Origin: an uncultured Eubacteriales bacterium
Lineage (GTDB): Bacteria; Bacillota; Clostridia; Christensenellales; UBA1242
Length of the DNA stretch: 34,359 nucleotides
Assembly (NCBI GenBank): GCA_949841245.1
Contig: CATKYT010000012.1
Coordinates: 1 to 34,359, forward strand
Direction: 5' to 3'
The notes beneath the pieces were generated by a model. It had not been told where the DNA came from and searched no databases. It was given only the letters and a program-made list of their open reading frames with translations. Below, piece after piece: positions 1 to 8,571 of this stretch. The stretch's first letter is position 1, and each line of letters starts with the position of its first letter. The position numbers and the translations under genes are program-made.

Positions 1-1072
1 ACTCTCTGACACCAATTTCTTTAAAATTGACAAAAGAAATCTTATCTTTTCCCCTGATAAACAACCTTTTAAGAGCCACATATTTTTCTTCTAAACAGCC
101 TTCTGGTTGTCCATTAAGCCAATTTATCCAAATCTTTTGTGGCAATTTAAAGTTGAAATATTGGTCAAACTTAGGATTTTTGGTCAACACCTGCAAATTA
201 AAGATTTCTTGGCATTTTATTGTCGACAATTCTTGATATAACTTTAAATGTTCCCAATCTTTAAACAAAAACTTAGAACTTCCAAAATTAAAAAACACAA
301 ATTTTTCTTCATCTTTTGAAAGTGATAAAGAAACTTTTACATTTACGCAACAAAAAACCGAATTTTCAAGACCATTGACATTTGAAAAAGTAAACTTGGC
401 ATTTTTACAAATAAAATTAAAATAAAATTTTTCTTTTGTAAGCAAGTTTTCAATTAAAATAAATCTGTTATTTTTTTTAAAATAATAATAACCTTTTTTT
501 AAAGGTAAATTAAGTTCGATTTCCAACTTTTTATTTTCATCGGTTTTATTCTCAAATTCTGCAAAATAATTGTTTCCATTAAGCACAAATTCGCTGTAAT
601 TTATTTCAACTCCATCAATTTTTTTCTTAGATTTCAAGGCAAAATTATCATATTTCGGATTTAGAACTTCATCATTAACTTTAAAAAACTTATCCTTATA
701 AACCACATTATAATTGGAAGAAGATTGATAATTTATATTTAACTTATTAATCATTTCAACAAAAGAAAGCGGACTAAACTGGCTGTAAACGACCAAATTT
801 TGCAAAGGTTTAAGATGTTTTTGTTTAACATTTTCAATGCAAGAAGATGACAACAAAAGGTTAAAATTTTCTTCCTTTTGTGCCAATTCAAAAGACTTTA
901 TAAGTCGTTTATTTAAAACTTTATCAAATTTAAAAACTGGTAAATCAGCCTTGACGCCATTTTCAAACAAAACACGCCTGTCAATGTTGTCATCATACAA
1001 CACAGGTGCATGAAATCTTATTCGGTTTAAAATTGCGTTTTTGGCACGCTGGATATATTCTTTTTTTCTCAT
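1..1072 (-). CDS. Unrecognised protein, C-terminus beyond the left edge
   Basis: An uninterrupted reading frame of 357 codons starts at ATG 1072-1070 (MRKKEYIQRAKNAILNRI) and is still open at base 1. I do not recognise the family. No signal peptide or membrane segment is seen. The first 60 residues are basic and look helical. Residues about 150-290 alternate short hydrophobic stretches with Lys/Asn/Asp turns, suggesting a beta-sandwich, and the protein is rich in Phe, Asn, Lys and Leu. There is no strong ribosome binding site, only GGAAA about 11 nt upstream, while AATAAT lies exactly 6 nt before the ATG. The gene is separated from dacF by a terminator, so it is probably its own transcription unit. 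A carbohydrate-active or surface role would be a guess. The frame is clearly coding, as it is long and codon use matches its neighbours. Confidence 0.75.
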   Translation of the reverse strand, partial: MRKKEYIQRAKNAILNRIRFHAPVLYDDNIDRRVLFENGVKADLPVFKFDKVLNKRLIKSFELAQKEENFNLLLSSSCIENVKQKHLKPLQNLVVYSQFSPLSFVEMINKLNINYQSSSNYNVVYKDKFFKVNDEVLNPKYDNFALKSKKKIDGVEINYSEFVLNGNNYFAEFENKTDENKKLEIELNLPLKKGYYYFKKNNRFILIENLLTKEKFYFNFICKNAKFTFSNVNGLENSVFCCVNVKVSLSLSKDEEKFVFFNFGSSKFLFKDWEHLKLYQELSTIKCQEIFNLQVLTKNPKFDQYFNFKLPQKIWINWLNGQPEGCLEEKYVALKRLFIRGKDKISFVNFKEIGVRE

Positions 1073-1130
1073 AATGCCATTATTTCCAACAGAAAAATTT
1101 TTAAAATGAAATAATCAAAAATTAAGCAAT

Positions 1131-1157
1131 AAAAAAACTGCTTAAAACAAGCAGTTT
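1131..1157 (-). terminator. Intrinsic terminator after dacF
   Basis: On the minus strand a 9-bp stem AAACTGCTT/AAGCAGTTT with a 5-nt loop is followed by a run of seven T. It begins 20 nt after the dacF stop codon, so it ends the SpoIIM-like/dacF transcript. Confidence 0.9.
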
Positions 1158-1177
1158 AATTATTTAATAATAACAAA

Positions 1178-2344
1178 TTACCATTTGTCAACTACTTTAT
1201 GCACTGTTTCAAAGAATGAAAGATGTTTAATTTCGTCTTTAATCACAACAGGAATTTCTTTAACAACATTTCCATCTTTTGTTACTGTTACTGTTCCAAC
1301 CTGTTTTCCAAAGTGGGTAGGAGCATTTATTTTTTGGTCAATGTTAACCTGAGTTTCATATCCAAAATTGTCGCCTTTTTTAACAACAGCAGCAAAACTA
1401 TCTTTTGCATAGACATCAACAGTTTCTTGTTTCCCTTTAACCACTTTCACATTTCCAACAGCGACATCACAATCCACAAGTTTTCTGCTTTCAAAATTGG
1501 CAAATCCATAATTTAAAAGGGTTGCACTTTCATTAAATCTGGTTTTACTGTTTTCTGCACCTACAATAACTGAAATCAATCTCATATCATCACGAACGGC
1601 AGAAGCACCTAAACAACAACCTGCTTCATTGGTTGAACCAGTTTTTCCGCCATCACAACCTTGATAATAACGAATAAGTCTGTTGGTGTTTACAAGTTCT
1701 GTTTTTCTTCCAGAAGGATGCACAAGTTCGTCCATCCAAACTGTGCTGTAATTGTGGTAAGTTTCATGTTTTAAAATTTCTTTCAAAACCAAAGCAGTGT
1801 CTTTTGCACATGAATATTGTTCCGCAGCAGGAAGTCCAGTGCAATTTACATAATGAGTGTCATTCATGCCAAGTTCTTTGGCGCGTCTGTTCATTCTGTT
1901 TACAAAGGCATTTTCATTTCCATTAAAATATTCAGCAAGTGCCACGCTGGCGTCATTTGCAGAAGCCATAACCACAGATTTTAAAAGGTCATTAAAACTG
2001 TATTCAACATAAGGGTCAAGAAAAACTTGCGAACCACCCATGCTGGAAGCGTTTTCTGTGGTTGTAATCATTGTGTCAATTCCAACATTTCCCGCGTCAA
2101 GTTCTTCCAAAGCAATCAAGATTGTCATCATCTTAACCATGCTGGCAACAGGCAAATGTTCTGTTTCATTTTTCTCAAACAAAACTTCACCACTTGCATA
2201 TTCCATAAGCAAAGCACTTTTGCTGGAAATTTCCATTTCTTTGTCTGTTTTTGCATAGGTGGTATGCACACCAAGTTGCATACTACCACAAAATATAGAA
2301 ACTATTAAAATGCATAATACACAAGATATACAAAATTTCTTCAT
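1178..2344 (-). CDS. dacF: D-alanyl-D-alanine carboxypeptidase (DacF-type PBP)
   Basis: Low-molecular-weight penicillin-binding protein that removes the terminal D-Ala from peptidoglycan stem peptides outside the membrane. With the start at ATG 2344 (388 aa) residues 1-30 form a signal peptide. The serine peptidase triad is intact: SMVK at 68-71, SAN at 128-130 and KTG at 234-236. The C-terminal ~100 residues form the beta-rich domain typical of PBP5/DacF. An upstream in-frame ATG at 2392 exists, but 2344 has AAGGAG 7 nt away and gives a normal signal peptide, so I prefer it. The gene follows the membrane gene at 2399-3022 after 54 nt. In spore formers DacF adjusts cortex cross-linking. The dacF label, rather than dacA or dacB, is inference from family and context. 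Confidence 0.88.
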   Translation of the reverse strand: MKKFCISCVLCILIVSIFCGSMQLGVHTTYAKTDKEMEISSKSALLMEYASGEVLFEKNETEHLPVASMVKMMTILIALEELDAGNVGIDTMITTTENASSMGGSQVFLDPYVEYSFNDLLKSVVMASANDASVALAEYFNGNENAFVNRMNRRAKELGMNDTHYVNCTGLPAAEQYSCAKDTALVLKEILKHETYHNYSTVWMDELVHPSGRKTELVNTNRLIRYYQGCDGGKTGSTNEAGCCLGASAVRDDMRLISVIVGAENSKTRFNESATLLNYGFANFESRKLVDCDVAVGNVKVVKGKQETVDVYAKDSFAAVVKKGDNFGYETQVNIDQKINAPTHFGKQVGTVTVTKDGNVVKEIPVVIKDEIKHLSFFETVHKVVDKW

Positions 2345-2361
2345 ATACACTCCTTTTTGCT

Positions 2362-2390
2362 TATTGTTTTCAAAAGAAGTGTTTTTATGC
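2362..2390 (-). promoter_or_regulatory. Possible sigma-F-like promoter of dacF
   Basis: In the 54-nt gap before dacF the minus strand reads GCATA (2386-2390), 14 nt, then GAAAACAATA (2362-2371), just upstream of the ribosome binding site. This loosely resembles sigma-F promoters (GYATA and a purine-rich GGnnAnAnT-type -10). In Bacillus subtilis dacF is sigma-F controlled, which is the reason to mention it. The match is weak. Confidence 0.22.
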
Positions 2391-2398
2391 AAATCGCT

Positions 2399-3022
2399 TT
2401 AAATGACCAAAATTACGGTGCCGTTAAGAATGCAAAGAAGCAAAGTTTCCACCAAATTTAAAAGAATTAAAATCACCAAACCACATAAGAAAAACAAAAA
2501 TCTGTTGCAGTCTGTTCCCCCAAATTTTCGACAATTACAGTTTATTTTTTGAAATATGATGTAATACATCATAAGCACAAAAAGAGTTATAAGTTGCAAT
2601 GGAAGAATAATTATAATGTTGGTTATAATTGCACCAAAACCATAGAAAATAAAAATCAAAGTAAAATTTAAACCAAACAAATAACCCCTGTAAACAAACA
2701 AAACTTCTGCCAGTGGAAAGAGATAAACAGAAAAAGACAATACAGTTAAAAGCACGACATTGACAACCAAAGACAAACTTCTTGCAAAAAATGCCGAAGA
2801 CGAAGCAACAAAGCCACCATAAAAATCATTTATATTAATCTCTTTAAGATAGACAAGCGTGCAGGAATTGTTGCTTTTTACAGCAATAAAAACACCAGTA
2901 AAAATGGCAATCAAAACCAAAATTAAAGTAATCAACAATTTTGCTTTATTTTCTTTAATTGCGTTAACACAAGAAAATCTGACACCTTCCACAAAAGAGT
3001 GTGCTTTATAAGATTTGACCAT
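2399..3022 (-). CDS. Polytopic membrane protein, possibly SpoIIM-like
   Basis: 207 aa with a short basic N-terminus, a membrane segment at about 27-48, and then three to four more hydrophobic segments up to the C-terminus. The middle contains a hydrophobic stretch ending in a YRGYLFGLNF motif, followed by a Gly-rich segment and LPLQLITLF. This pattern recalls the SpoIIM/DUF95 family, whose founder works with SpoIID and SpoIIP in forespore engulfment, and the dacF neighbour fits. The similarity is by eye only; a generic membrane protein remains possible. The start ATG 3022 has no Shine-Dalgarno sequence (the upstream bases are only A, T and one C), which is unusual beside dacF. The miaA terminator sits immediately upstream, so the gene needs a promoter within or overlapping the end of miaA. 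Confidence 0.6.
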   Translation of the reverse strand: MVKSYKAHSFVEGVRFSCVNAIKENKAKLLITLILVLIAIFTGVFIAVKSNNSCTLVYLKEININDFYGGFVASSSAFFARSLSLVVNVVLLTVLSFSVYLFPLAEVLFVYRGYLFGLNFTLIFIFYGFGAIITNIIIILPLQLITLFVLMMYYIIFQKINCNCRKFGGTDCNRFLFFLCGLVILILLNLVETLLLCILNGTVILVI

Positions 3023-3049
3023 GATATATATTTATTTTAATTTAATATA

Positions 3050-3076
3050 AAAAAGAACATTTAAAATGTCCTTTTT
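3050..3076 (-). terminator. Terminator overlapping the last codons of miaA
   Basis: Minus strand AAAAAGGACAT, loop TTTAA, ATGTTCTTTTT, then further T. The 11-bp stem includes one G-T wobble. The upstream arm is the final Lys-Arg-Thr codons of miaA and the loop holds its stop codon. It should end the miaB-mutS-mutL-miaA transcript. Confidence 0.8.
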
Positions 3077-3975
3077 AACCAACAATCAACTAATTTTAAA
3101 ATTTCATTTAATGCAATTTGCTTATCGGAAACATTTATATAATTCACATTTTCCATACCACGCAAAAAAGTCAATTGCCTTTTTGCAAAATTTCTGCTGT
3201 GTTGTTTTAATATTTGCACCATTTCTTCAAAATTACACTGACCGTTTAAATAACTTAAAACTTCTTTATAACCAATCGCTCTCATACATTGATTTTCTGC
3301 CGTAATTCCCTTATTAAGCAAAGTTTTAACTTCTTCAATAAGACCTTGCTCCAACATTGTGTCAACGCGCTTGTTTATGTCATAATACAATTTTTCCCTG
3401 TCTTTGTTTAAAGCAATAATCAAAAAGTCAAATTCCACTTCATTTTGTTTTTTATTTCCTTCATTTTCTGCAATTTCCAAAGCACGAATAAGCCTTACAG
3501 TGTTGTGCCTGTCTGTTTTTAAAGCAAGTTCTTCGTCTTTTTCCTTTAACAATTCATACAGACAATCATTTCCCTTTTCTTCTGCCAATTTTTGCAATTT
3601 TTTTCGCAAGTTTTCATCTTTATCAGTTTCACCAAAATTGTAACCTTGTGTCAAAGCCTTTACATAAAGCCCAGTTCCGCCGACAATAATCGGCTGTTTG
3701 CCACGGGAAATTATTTCCTTAATTTTCTTTTTTGTATATTCAACAAAATCAAAAACTGAAAATTCTTCATTTGGCTGTAAAATGTCAATTGCGTGATGAA
3801 CTATACCCTGCATTTCTTCTTTTGTCACTTTTGCCGAGCCGACATCCAAACCTTTAAAAACTTGAACTGAATCGGCAGAAATAATTTCACCATTAAGTTT
3901 CAAAGCCAAATTTACACCCATATAAGTCTTTCCAACGGCAGTAGGCCCCAAAATAAATATAACTTTTGGTTTCAT
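3061..3975 (-). CDS. miaA: tRNA dimethylallyltransferase MiaA
   Basis: Transfers a dimethylallyl group from DMAPP to N6 of A37 in tRNAs that read UNN codons. MiaB in the same operon then methylthiolates the product. The 304-aa protein has the P-loop GPTAVGKT (about 10-17), the substrate-binding DSVQVFKGLDVGSAK region near 35-49, GGTGLYV near 98-104 and the CMRAIGYKEV motif in the C-terminal third. Length is normal for the family. Its ATG directly follows the mutL TAG stop, with AAGGG upstream, implying translational coupling. Many Clostridia and Bacilli carry hfq next; here a terminator and a membrane gene follow instead. Confidence 0.97.
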   Translation of the reverse strand: MKPKVIFILGPTAVGKTYMGVNLALKLNGEIISADSVQVFKGLDVGSAKVTKEEMQGIVHHAIDILQPNEEFSVFDFVEYTKKKIKEIISRGKQPIIVGGTGLYVKALTQGYNFGETDKDENLRKKLQKLAEEKGNDCLYELLKEKDEELALKTDRHNTVRLIRALEIAENEGNKKQNEVEFDFLIIALNKDREKLYYDINKRVDTMLEQGLIEEVKTLLNKGITAENQCMRAIGYKEVLSYLNGQCNFEEMVQILKQHSRNFAKRQLTFLRGMENVNYINVSDKQIALNEILKLVDCWLKRTF

Positions 3976-5958
3976 CTATAAAACCCTTTTAAACATCTTT
4001 TCAAGTTCTTTTTTTGTCATTTTGGCAATGATTGGTCTGCCATGTGGACAAAGCACAACTCCATCTTTCATTTTTTCAATTAAATAAAAGATTTCTTCTT
4101 TTGTCACACTGTCACCAGCACGAATGGCATGCTTGCAAGCAGTTTGACAAAGTTTTTCATTGATAAGTTGACTTGCTTTTGTAATGTTGTCAGAATCTTC
4201 AACCAAAACTTCTGACACAAACTTTTCCAGATTAATTGCAGACAAAACAAACGGAACAGCAGTGATTTCAAAAGTGTTTCCATTTTCTTTAATTTCAAAA
4301 CCAATCTTATTTAAACTTGACAATTTGCTTTCAAAAATTTGTTTGTCTTTTGCAACCAAGTCAAAAGCATAAGGAATAAGCATATCTTGTTTTGCAATGT
4401 TGTTTTCTTCAATTTGTTTTTTAAGTTTGTCATAAAGTTGTCTTTCATGCATTGCATGTTGGTCAATCAAATAAATACTTTCATCAAATTCCGTAATTAT
4501 GTAAGTTTTAAAAACAACACCAACGATTTTAATTTCTTCCGCTTTTGAAGTCAAAAACTTTTCTTCAACATAATCTGTTGTTTTAATTTGTTCTTGTTTT
4601 TGTTGTTCTTCTTGGTCTTTCTTAATAGAAATTTCCACTTCACGCAACAAACTGTCGCCAGAATGGTCAAAGAAAATGTTTCCACCACGGCGATTTTTGT
4701 CTTTCTTTTCATCAGACTTCACGGTGGAAAATTGTGGCATGTTGATTATTTCAATTCCACATTTTTGATATTCCTTAGGAGAAACAATTTTTTCTTGCGC
4801 TTCTTCACTATCAACAGAAACTTTATAACTTGCACCTTCTCCATCCATCAACTTGTCTAATTTGCTTTTATGAAAAGAATTAAAACCAGTTTCAACAGGA
4901 TTATTTTCATTTTTTATGTTAAACTTGCTCCATTCTTGTTCTTCCTTATTTGTAAATTCGAAATCAGCAATAAGATTAGAAGAAATTAAAGCCCTTTCAA
5001 CAGCCCTGCGAATAATTCCAAAAATTCTTGAAGAATTTTCAAACTTCACTTCTCTTTTATTTGGATGAACATTGACATCCACTCTGTCATAAGGCAAAGA
5101 AATCTTAATAACATAGATTGGAAATCTGCCTTTCATAAGCATAGGTTCATAAGCACCTTGCACACACGCAGAAACCATGTAATTTTCCACATATCTGCCA
5201 TTAATAAACAAAGATTGATAAGTTCTGTTTGGTCTTGAAAGTTTTGGAGATACTGCAAATCCTTCCACTTTAATTTCATCTTCAAGATAGTCAAGTTTTA
5301 AAAGATTGTCATAAACATCTCTGCCATAAATCAAATAAATGGTTTCATCCAAAGTTCCAGAAGCATGGTTGTAAATCACTTTATCATCAACAACATATTC
5401 AAAACTTACTTCTGGATTTGCCATCATAAACTTTTCAATCAAGTGCGTAACTTCACTTTCTTCTGATTTTGGTTTCTTTAAAAACTTTGCTCTGACAGGA
5501 GTGTTATAAAACAGATTCTGAACAACAATTGTTGTTCCATCAAGTCTTGCAATTTCACTTATTTTGGAAATTTCTCCACCATTTGCTTCAACTTTAAAGC
5601 CACTTTCGGCATTTACAGTCTTGGTTGTTAAAGTCACCATAGAAACAGATGCTATGCTGGCAAGTGCTTCTCCCCTGAAACCCAAAGTGGCAATTCCATC
5701 CAAATCTTCAATGTCTTTAATCTTGCTTGTTGCATGTGGCAAAAAAGCAAGTGGAAGGTCTTGTTTATCGATTCCACAGCCATTGTCAGAAACGCTGATT
5801 TTCTTAATTCCACCGTCAACAATTTCCACTCTGATTTTATTTGCCCCAGCATCTAAACTGTTTTCCACAAGTTCTTTAACCACTGACGCAGGTTTTTCCA
5901 CCACTTCACCAGCAGCAATACGATTATAAATTTTTGGAGAAAGCACATTAATAGCCAT
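3976..5958 (-). CDS. mutL: DNA mismatch repair protein MutL
   Basis: Matchmaker and nicking endonuclease of methyl-independent mismatch repair, recruited by MutS. The N-terminal GHKL ATPase motifs are present: NSLDAGA near 33-39, DNGCGI 58-63, ATSK near 76-79 and GFRGEAL 93-99. A low-complexity linker rich in Lys, Glu and Gln spans about 340-470. The C-terminal metal-binding endonuclease motifs are DQHAMHE at 499-505, ACKHAIRA from 607 and CPHGRP at 637-642. The acidic residue that is Glu in the DQHA(X)2E(X)4E consensus is Asp here (RQLYD). Length 660 aa is normal. The ATG lies 3 nt beyond the mutS stop, and its GGAG ribosome binding site overlaps the mutS end. Confidence 0.97.
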   Translation of the reverse strand: MAINVLSPKIYNRIAAGEVVEKPASVVKELVENSLDAGANKIRVEIVDGGIKKISVSDNGCGIDKQDLPLAFLPHATSKIKDIEDLDGIATLGFRGEALASIASVSMVTLTTKTVNAESGFKVEANGGEISKISEIARLDGTTIVVQNLFYNTPVRAKFLKKPKSEESEVTHLIEKFMMANPEVSFEYVVDDKVIYNHASGTLDETIYLIYGRDVYDNLLKLDYLEDEIKVEGFAVSPKLSRPNRTYQSLFINGRYVENYMVSACVQGAYEPMLMKGRFPIYVIKISLPYDRVDVNVHPNKREVKFENSSRIFGIIRRAVERALISSNLIADFEFTNKEEQEWSKFNIKNENNPVETGFNSFHKSKLDKLMDGEGASYKVSVDSEEAQEKIVSPKEYQKCGIEIINMPQFSTVKSDEKKDKNRRGGNIFFDHSGDSLLREVEISIKKDQEEQQKQEQIKTTDYVEEKFLTSKAEEIKIVGVVFKTYIITEFDESIYLIDQHAMHERQLYDKLKKQIEENNIAKQDMLIPYAFDLVAKDKQIFESKLSSLNKIGFEIKENGNTFEITAVPFVLSAINLEKFVSEVLVEDSDNITKASQLINEKLCQTACKHAIRAGDSVTKEEIFYLIEKMKDGVVLCPHGRPIIAKMTKKELEKMFKRVL

Positions 5959-5961
5959 AAT

Positions 5962-8571
5962 TTACTCCTTTGTTTTATTAATTAAATCATTTAAAATTTC
6001 AAAACTTTCCATAGGAGAAAGTCTGTTTATGTCAATGTCTTTAAGCACAGAAACAATCACTGTGCCAAGTTTGTTTTGTTTCTCTGCTTTTATTCTTTCT
6101 TCATCTCTGTCAAAGATGTTCATGTCAAGTTTTTGGTTTACTTTTTCAAGATTGAAACTGATTTCTTTTGCCCTGTCAATAACTTCCTGTGGCACACCCG
6201 AAAGTTTGGCAACTTCAACACCAAATGAACGATTAGCAGAACCGCGAGAAATTTTTCTTAAAAACACAATCGTGTCATTTAATTCTTTCACAGTTACTTT
6301 ATAATTTTTAACACCTTTAATCACGCCTTCAAGTGCAGAAAGTTCGTGATAATGAGTGGCAAACAAACTTTTGCAATTTAAGTTTCTGACAATATATTCC
6401 ACAACAGCCCAAGCAATGGAAAGTCCATCAAATGTGGAAGTTCCCCTTCCAATTTCATCCAAAACCACCAAACTCTTATTTGTGGCATTGTGAAGAATTG
6501 TGGCAACTTCGCTCATTTCAACCATAAAAGTGCTTTGACCAAAAGCAAGGTCATCACTTGCACCAACACGAGTAAAAATTCGGTCTGTTAAAGAAATTTC
6601 TGCTTCTTTTGCAGGAACAAAACTTCCAATATGAGCAAGATAAGTAATTATTGCCACTTGTCGCATATAAGTGCTTTTTCCTGCCATGTTTGGCCCAGTG
6701 ATAATCATCATTTGATTTTCATCCCCATCAAGCAAAGTGTCGTTTGCAATAAAACTTTCTTTGGCAAACTTTTCAACAATCGGATGACGCCCAGCAACTA
6801 TGTTGATTTTTTTCACATTTTTGCCAATGTTTGGCTTGCAGAAATTGTATTTAACCGCACAATTTGCAAGTGAAAGCAAAGCATCAATTTCTGAAATCAA
6901 CTTTGCATTATCCAAAAACTTTGAAAGGTATTTAGTAAGAAATTCAATAAGCATGCCATAAAGTTTTTCTTCCAACTTAATTGCTTTTTCGTCAGCATTA
7001 AAAATGTCATCTTCAATCTTCTTTAAATCTTCAGTAGTATATCTTTCTGCGTTTGTCAAAGTCTGCTTTCTGATGTAACGTAAAGGCACAAGGTCTGTCA
7101 TACCATTTGAAACTTCAATATAATAGCCAAAAACACTGTTAGATTCAATTCTTAGATTTTTAATACCTGTTTTTTCTCGTTCTAATTCTTGAAGTTTAGC
7201 GCATTCTGTCTTAGCATAGTCTTTAGCATGACGAAGTTGATCAAGTTCTTCATTAAAACCATCATTTATGTAACCACCATCTCTGGTCAAACTTGGTGGA
7301 GATGTTTTAATTGCTTTCGCAAGCAAATCAGTGATTTCAGTAAAATCAATTAAATTATCTTTTGCGTAGACCAGTTTTTTTGATTTAACTGACGCAAGTA
7401 CATCTTTTATGTTTGGAATTTGAATTAAAGAATCTTTTAGATTGTTAAGTTCAGATGGAGTTACCGACCCATACGCAATTTTTCCGCTTATTCTTTCAAT
7501 GTCACGAATGTTATTCAGAATTTCGGAAAGTCTGTCACGCATTATAAGATTTTTTGAAAGTTCTTCAACACTGTCAAGTCTGTCATTAATTTCCACAACA
7601 CTTGTAAGTGGTTGGTCAAACATAGTACGAAAATGTCTTGCCCCCATGCTTGTTTTAGTCATATCCATAAGCCACAACAGCGAGCCATATTTCTTTCTGT
7701 CACGAATAGACTCCACAAGTTCAAGGTTTCGTCTTGTGTTCATGTCTATAATTAAAAATTGATCATTTTTAATTTTATTTATCTTTTCAATGTTTTTAAG
7801 CATTCGCTTTTGAGTATCTTTTAAATATTCAAGCAATCCACCAATAGCACAAACATCTTCTTTGAAATTAAGTTCAAAAACATTAAGTGCATTGTCGCCA
7901 AATTGTTCAAAGATGTTTTTCTTTGCTTTTTCAAATTCAAAAGCAAAATCTAAATACATTTCAAATTTAGGGAAAGCACCCGTTCTTAAAATTGGCAATG
8001 ATTCATAAAAATCTTTAACTTTGCTGTCACCAATCACTTGAGAAGGTTGCACTCTGTTTAAAAGGTCAGAAAACAATGTTTCCAAATCCCCTTCAAAATG
8101 ACATAGATTAAGTTCTCCTGTAGTTATGTCAGCATAAACAACAGCAAGTTTTTTCTGATTGATGAAAAGGCTCATTAAGTAATTATTTTTACCTTCTTCC
8201 AACATACTTGGTTCTGTGATAGTTCCAGCCGTAATAACTCTTACAACGCCCCTTTCAACAATTTTAACGCCTTTTTTTGGTTCTGTCAATTCTTCACAAA
8301 TGGCAACTTTATATCCAAGCGAAACAAGTTTGGCAATATAGCCTTCTGCAGCATGATATGGCACACCACACATTGGCGCACGATTGTCATCGCCAAGTCC
8401 ACAATTTTTACCTGTCAAAGTAAGTTCCAAAACATTGGAAATTTCGATGGCATCATCATAAAACAATTCATAAAAATCACCAAGTCGATAAAAAACTACA
8501 CAGTCATTATATCGTTCTTTGACTTGCAAATAGTGTTTCATCATTGGTGACAGTTCATTTTTTTTACTCAT
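5962..8571 (-). CDS. mutS: DNA mismatch repair protein MutS
   Basis: Mismatch-recognising ATPase of 869 aa, the usual MutS1 length. The mismatch-reading loop GDFYE at 31-35 supplies the Phe-x-Glu wedge. The connector, lever and clamp regions follow in order. The ABC-type ATPase has the P-loop GPNMAGKST at 626-634, Walker B DEIGRGTS at 705-712 and a switch His in THYHEL. The C-terminus past about 800 is the short helical dimerisation and clamp-binding tail. The ATG overlaps the miaB stop in an ATGA, with AAAGGAAAAG upstream, so translation is coupled to miaB. It forms the repair pair with mutL immediately downstream. Confidence 0.98.
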   Translation of the reverse strand: MSKKNELSPMMKHYLQVKERYNDCVVFYRLGDFYELFYDDAIEISNVLELTLTGKNCGLGDDNRAPMCGVPYHAAEGYIAKLVSLGYKVAICEELTEPKKGVKIVERGVVRVITAGTITEPSMLEEGKNNYLMSLFINQKKLAVVYADITTGELNLCHFEGDLETLFSDLLNRVQPSQVIGDSKVKDFYESLPILRTGAFPKFEMYLDFAFEFEKAKKNIFEQFGDNALNVFELNFKEDVCAIGGLLEYLKDTQKRMLKNIEKINKIKNDQFLIIDMNTRRNLELVESIRDRKKYGSLLWLMDMTKTSMGARHFRTMFDQPLTSVVEINDRLDSVEELSKNLIMRDRLSEILNNIRDIERISGKIAYGSVTPSELNNLKDSLIQIPNIKDVLASVKSKKLVYAKDNLIDFTEITDLLAKAIKTSPPSLTRDGGYINDGFNEELDQLRHAKDYAKTECAKLQELEREKTGIKNLRIESNSVFGYYIEVSNGMTDLVPLRYIRKQTLTNAERYTTEDLKKIEDDIFNADEKAIKLEEKLYGMLIEFLTKYLSKFLDNAKLISEIDALLSLANCAVKYNFCKPNIGKNVKKINIVAGRHPIVEKFAKESFIANDTLLDGDENQMMIITGPNMAGKSTYMRQVAIITYLAHIGSFVPAKEAEISLTDRIFTRVGASDDLAFGQSTFMVEMSEVATILHNATNKSLVVLDEIGRGTSTFDGLSIAWAVVEYIVRNLNCKSLFATHYHELSALEGVIKGVKNYKVTVKELNDTIVFLRKISRGSANRSFGVEVAKLSGVPQEVIDRAKEISFNLEKVNQKLDMNIFDRDEERIKAEKQNKLGTVIVSVLKDIDINRLSPMESFEILNDLINKTKE

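Noticed and set aside
27..236. Plus-strand frame of 69 codons at the left edge
   Set aside because: It lies opposite the long minus-strand frame 1-1072, has no ribosome binding site, and its composition looks like a shadow of that gene.
5962..5975. MutL endonuclease motif as inactivated because the last Glu is Asp
   Set aside because: Asp is a conservative replacement, and the ACK and CPHGRP motifs are intact, so loss of nicking activity is not supported.
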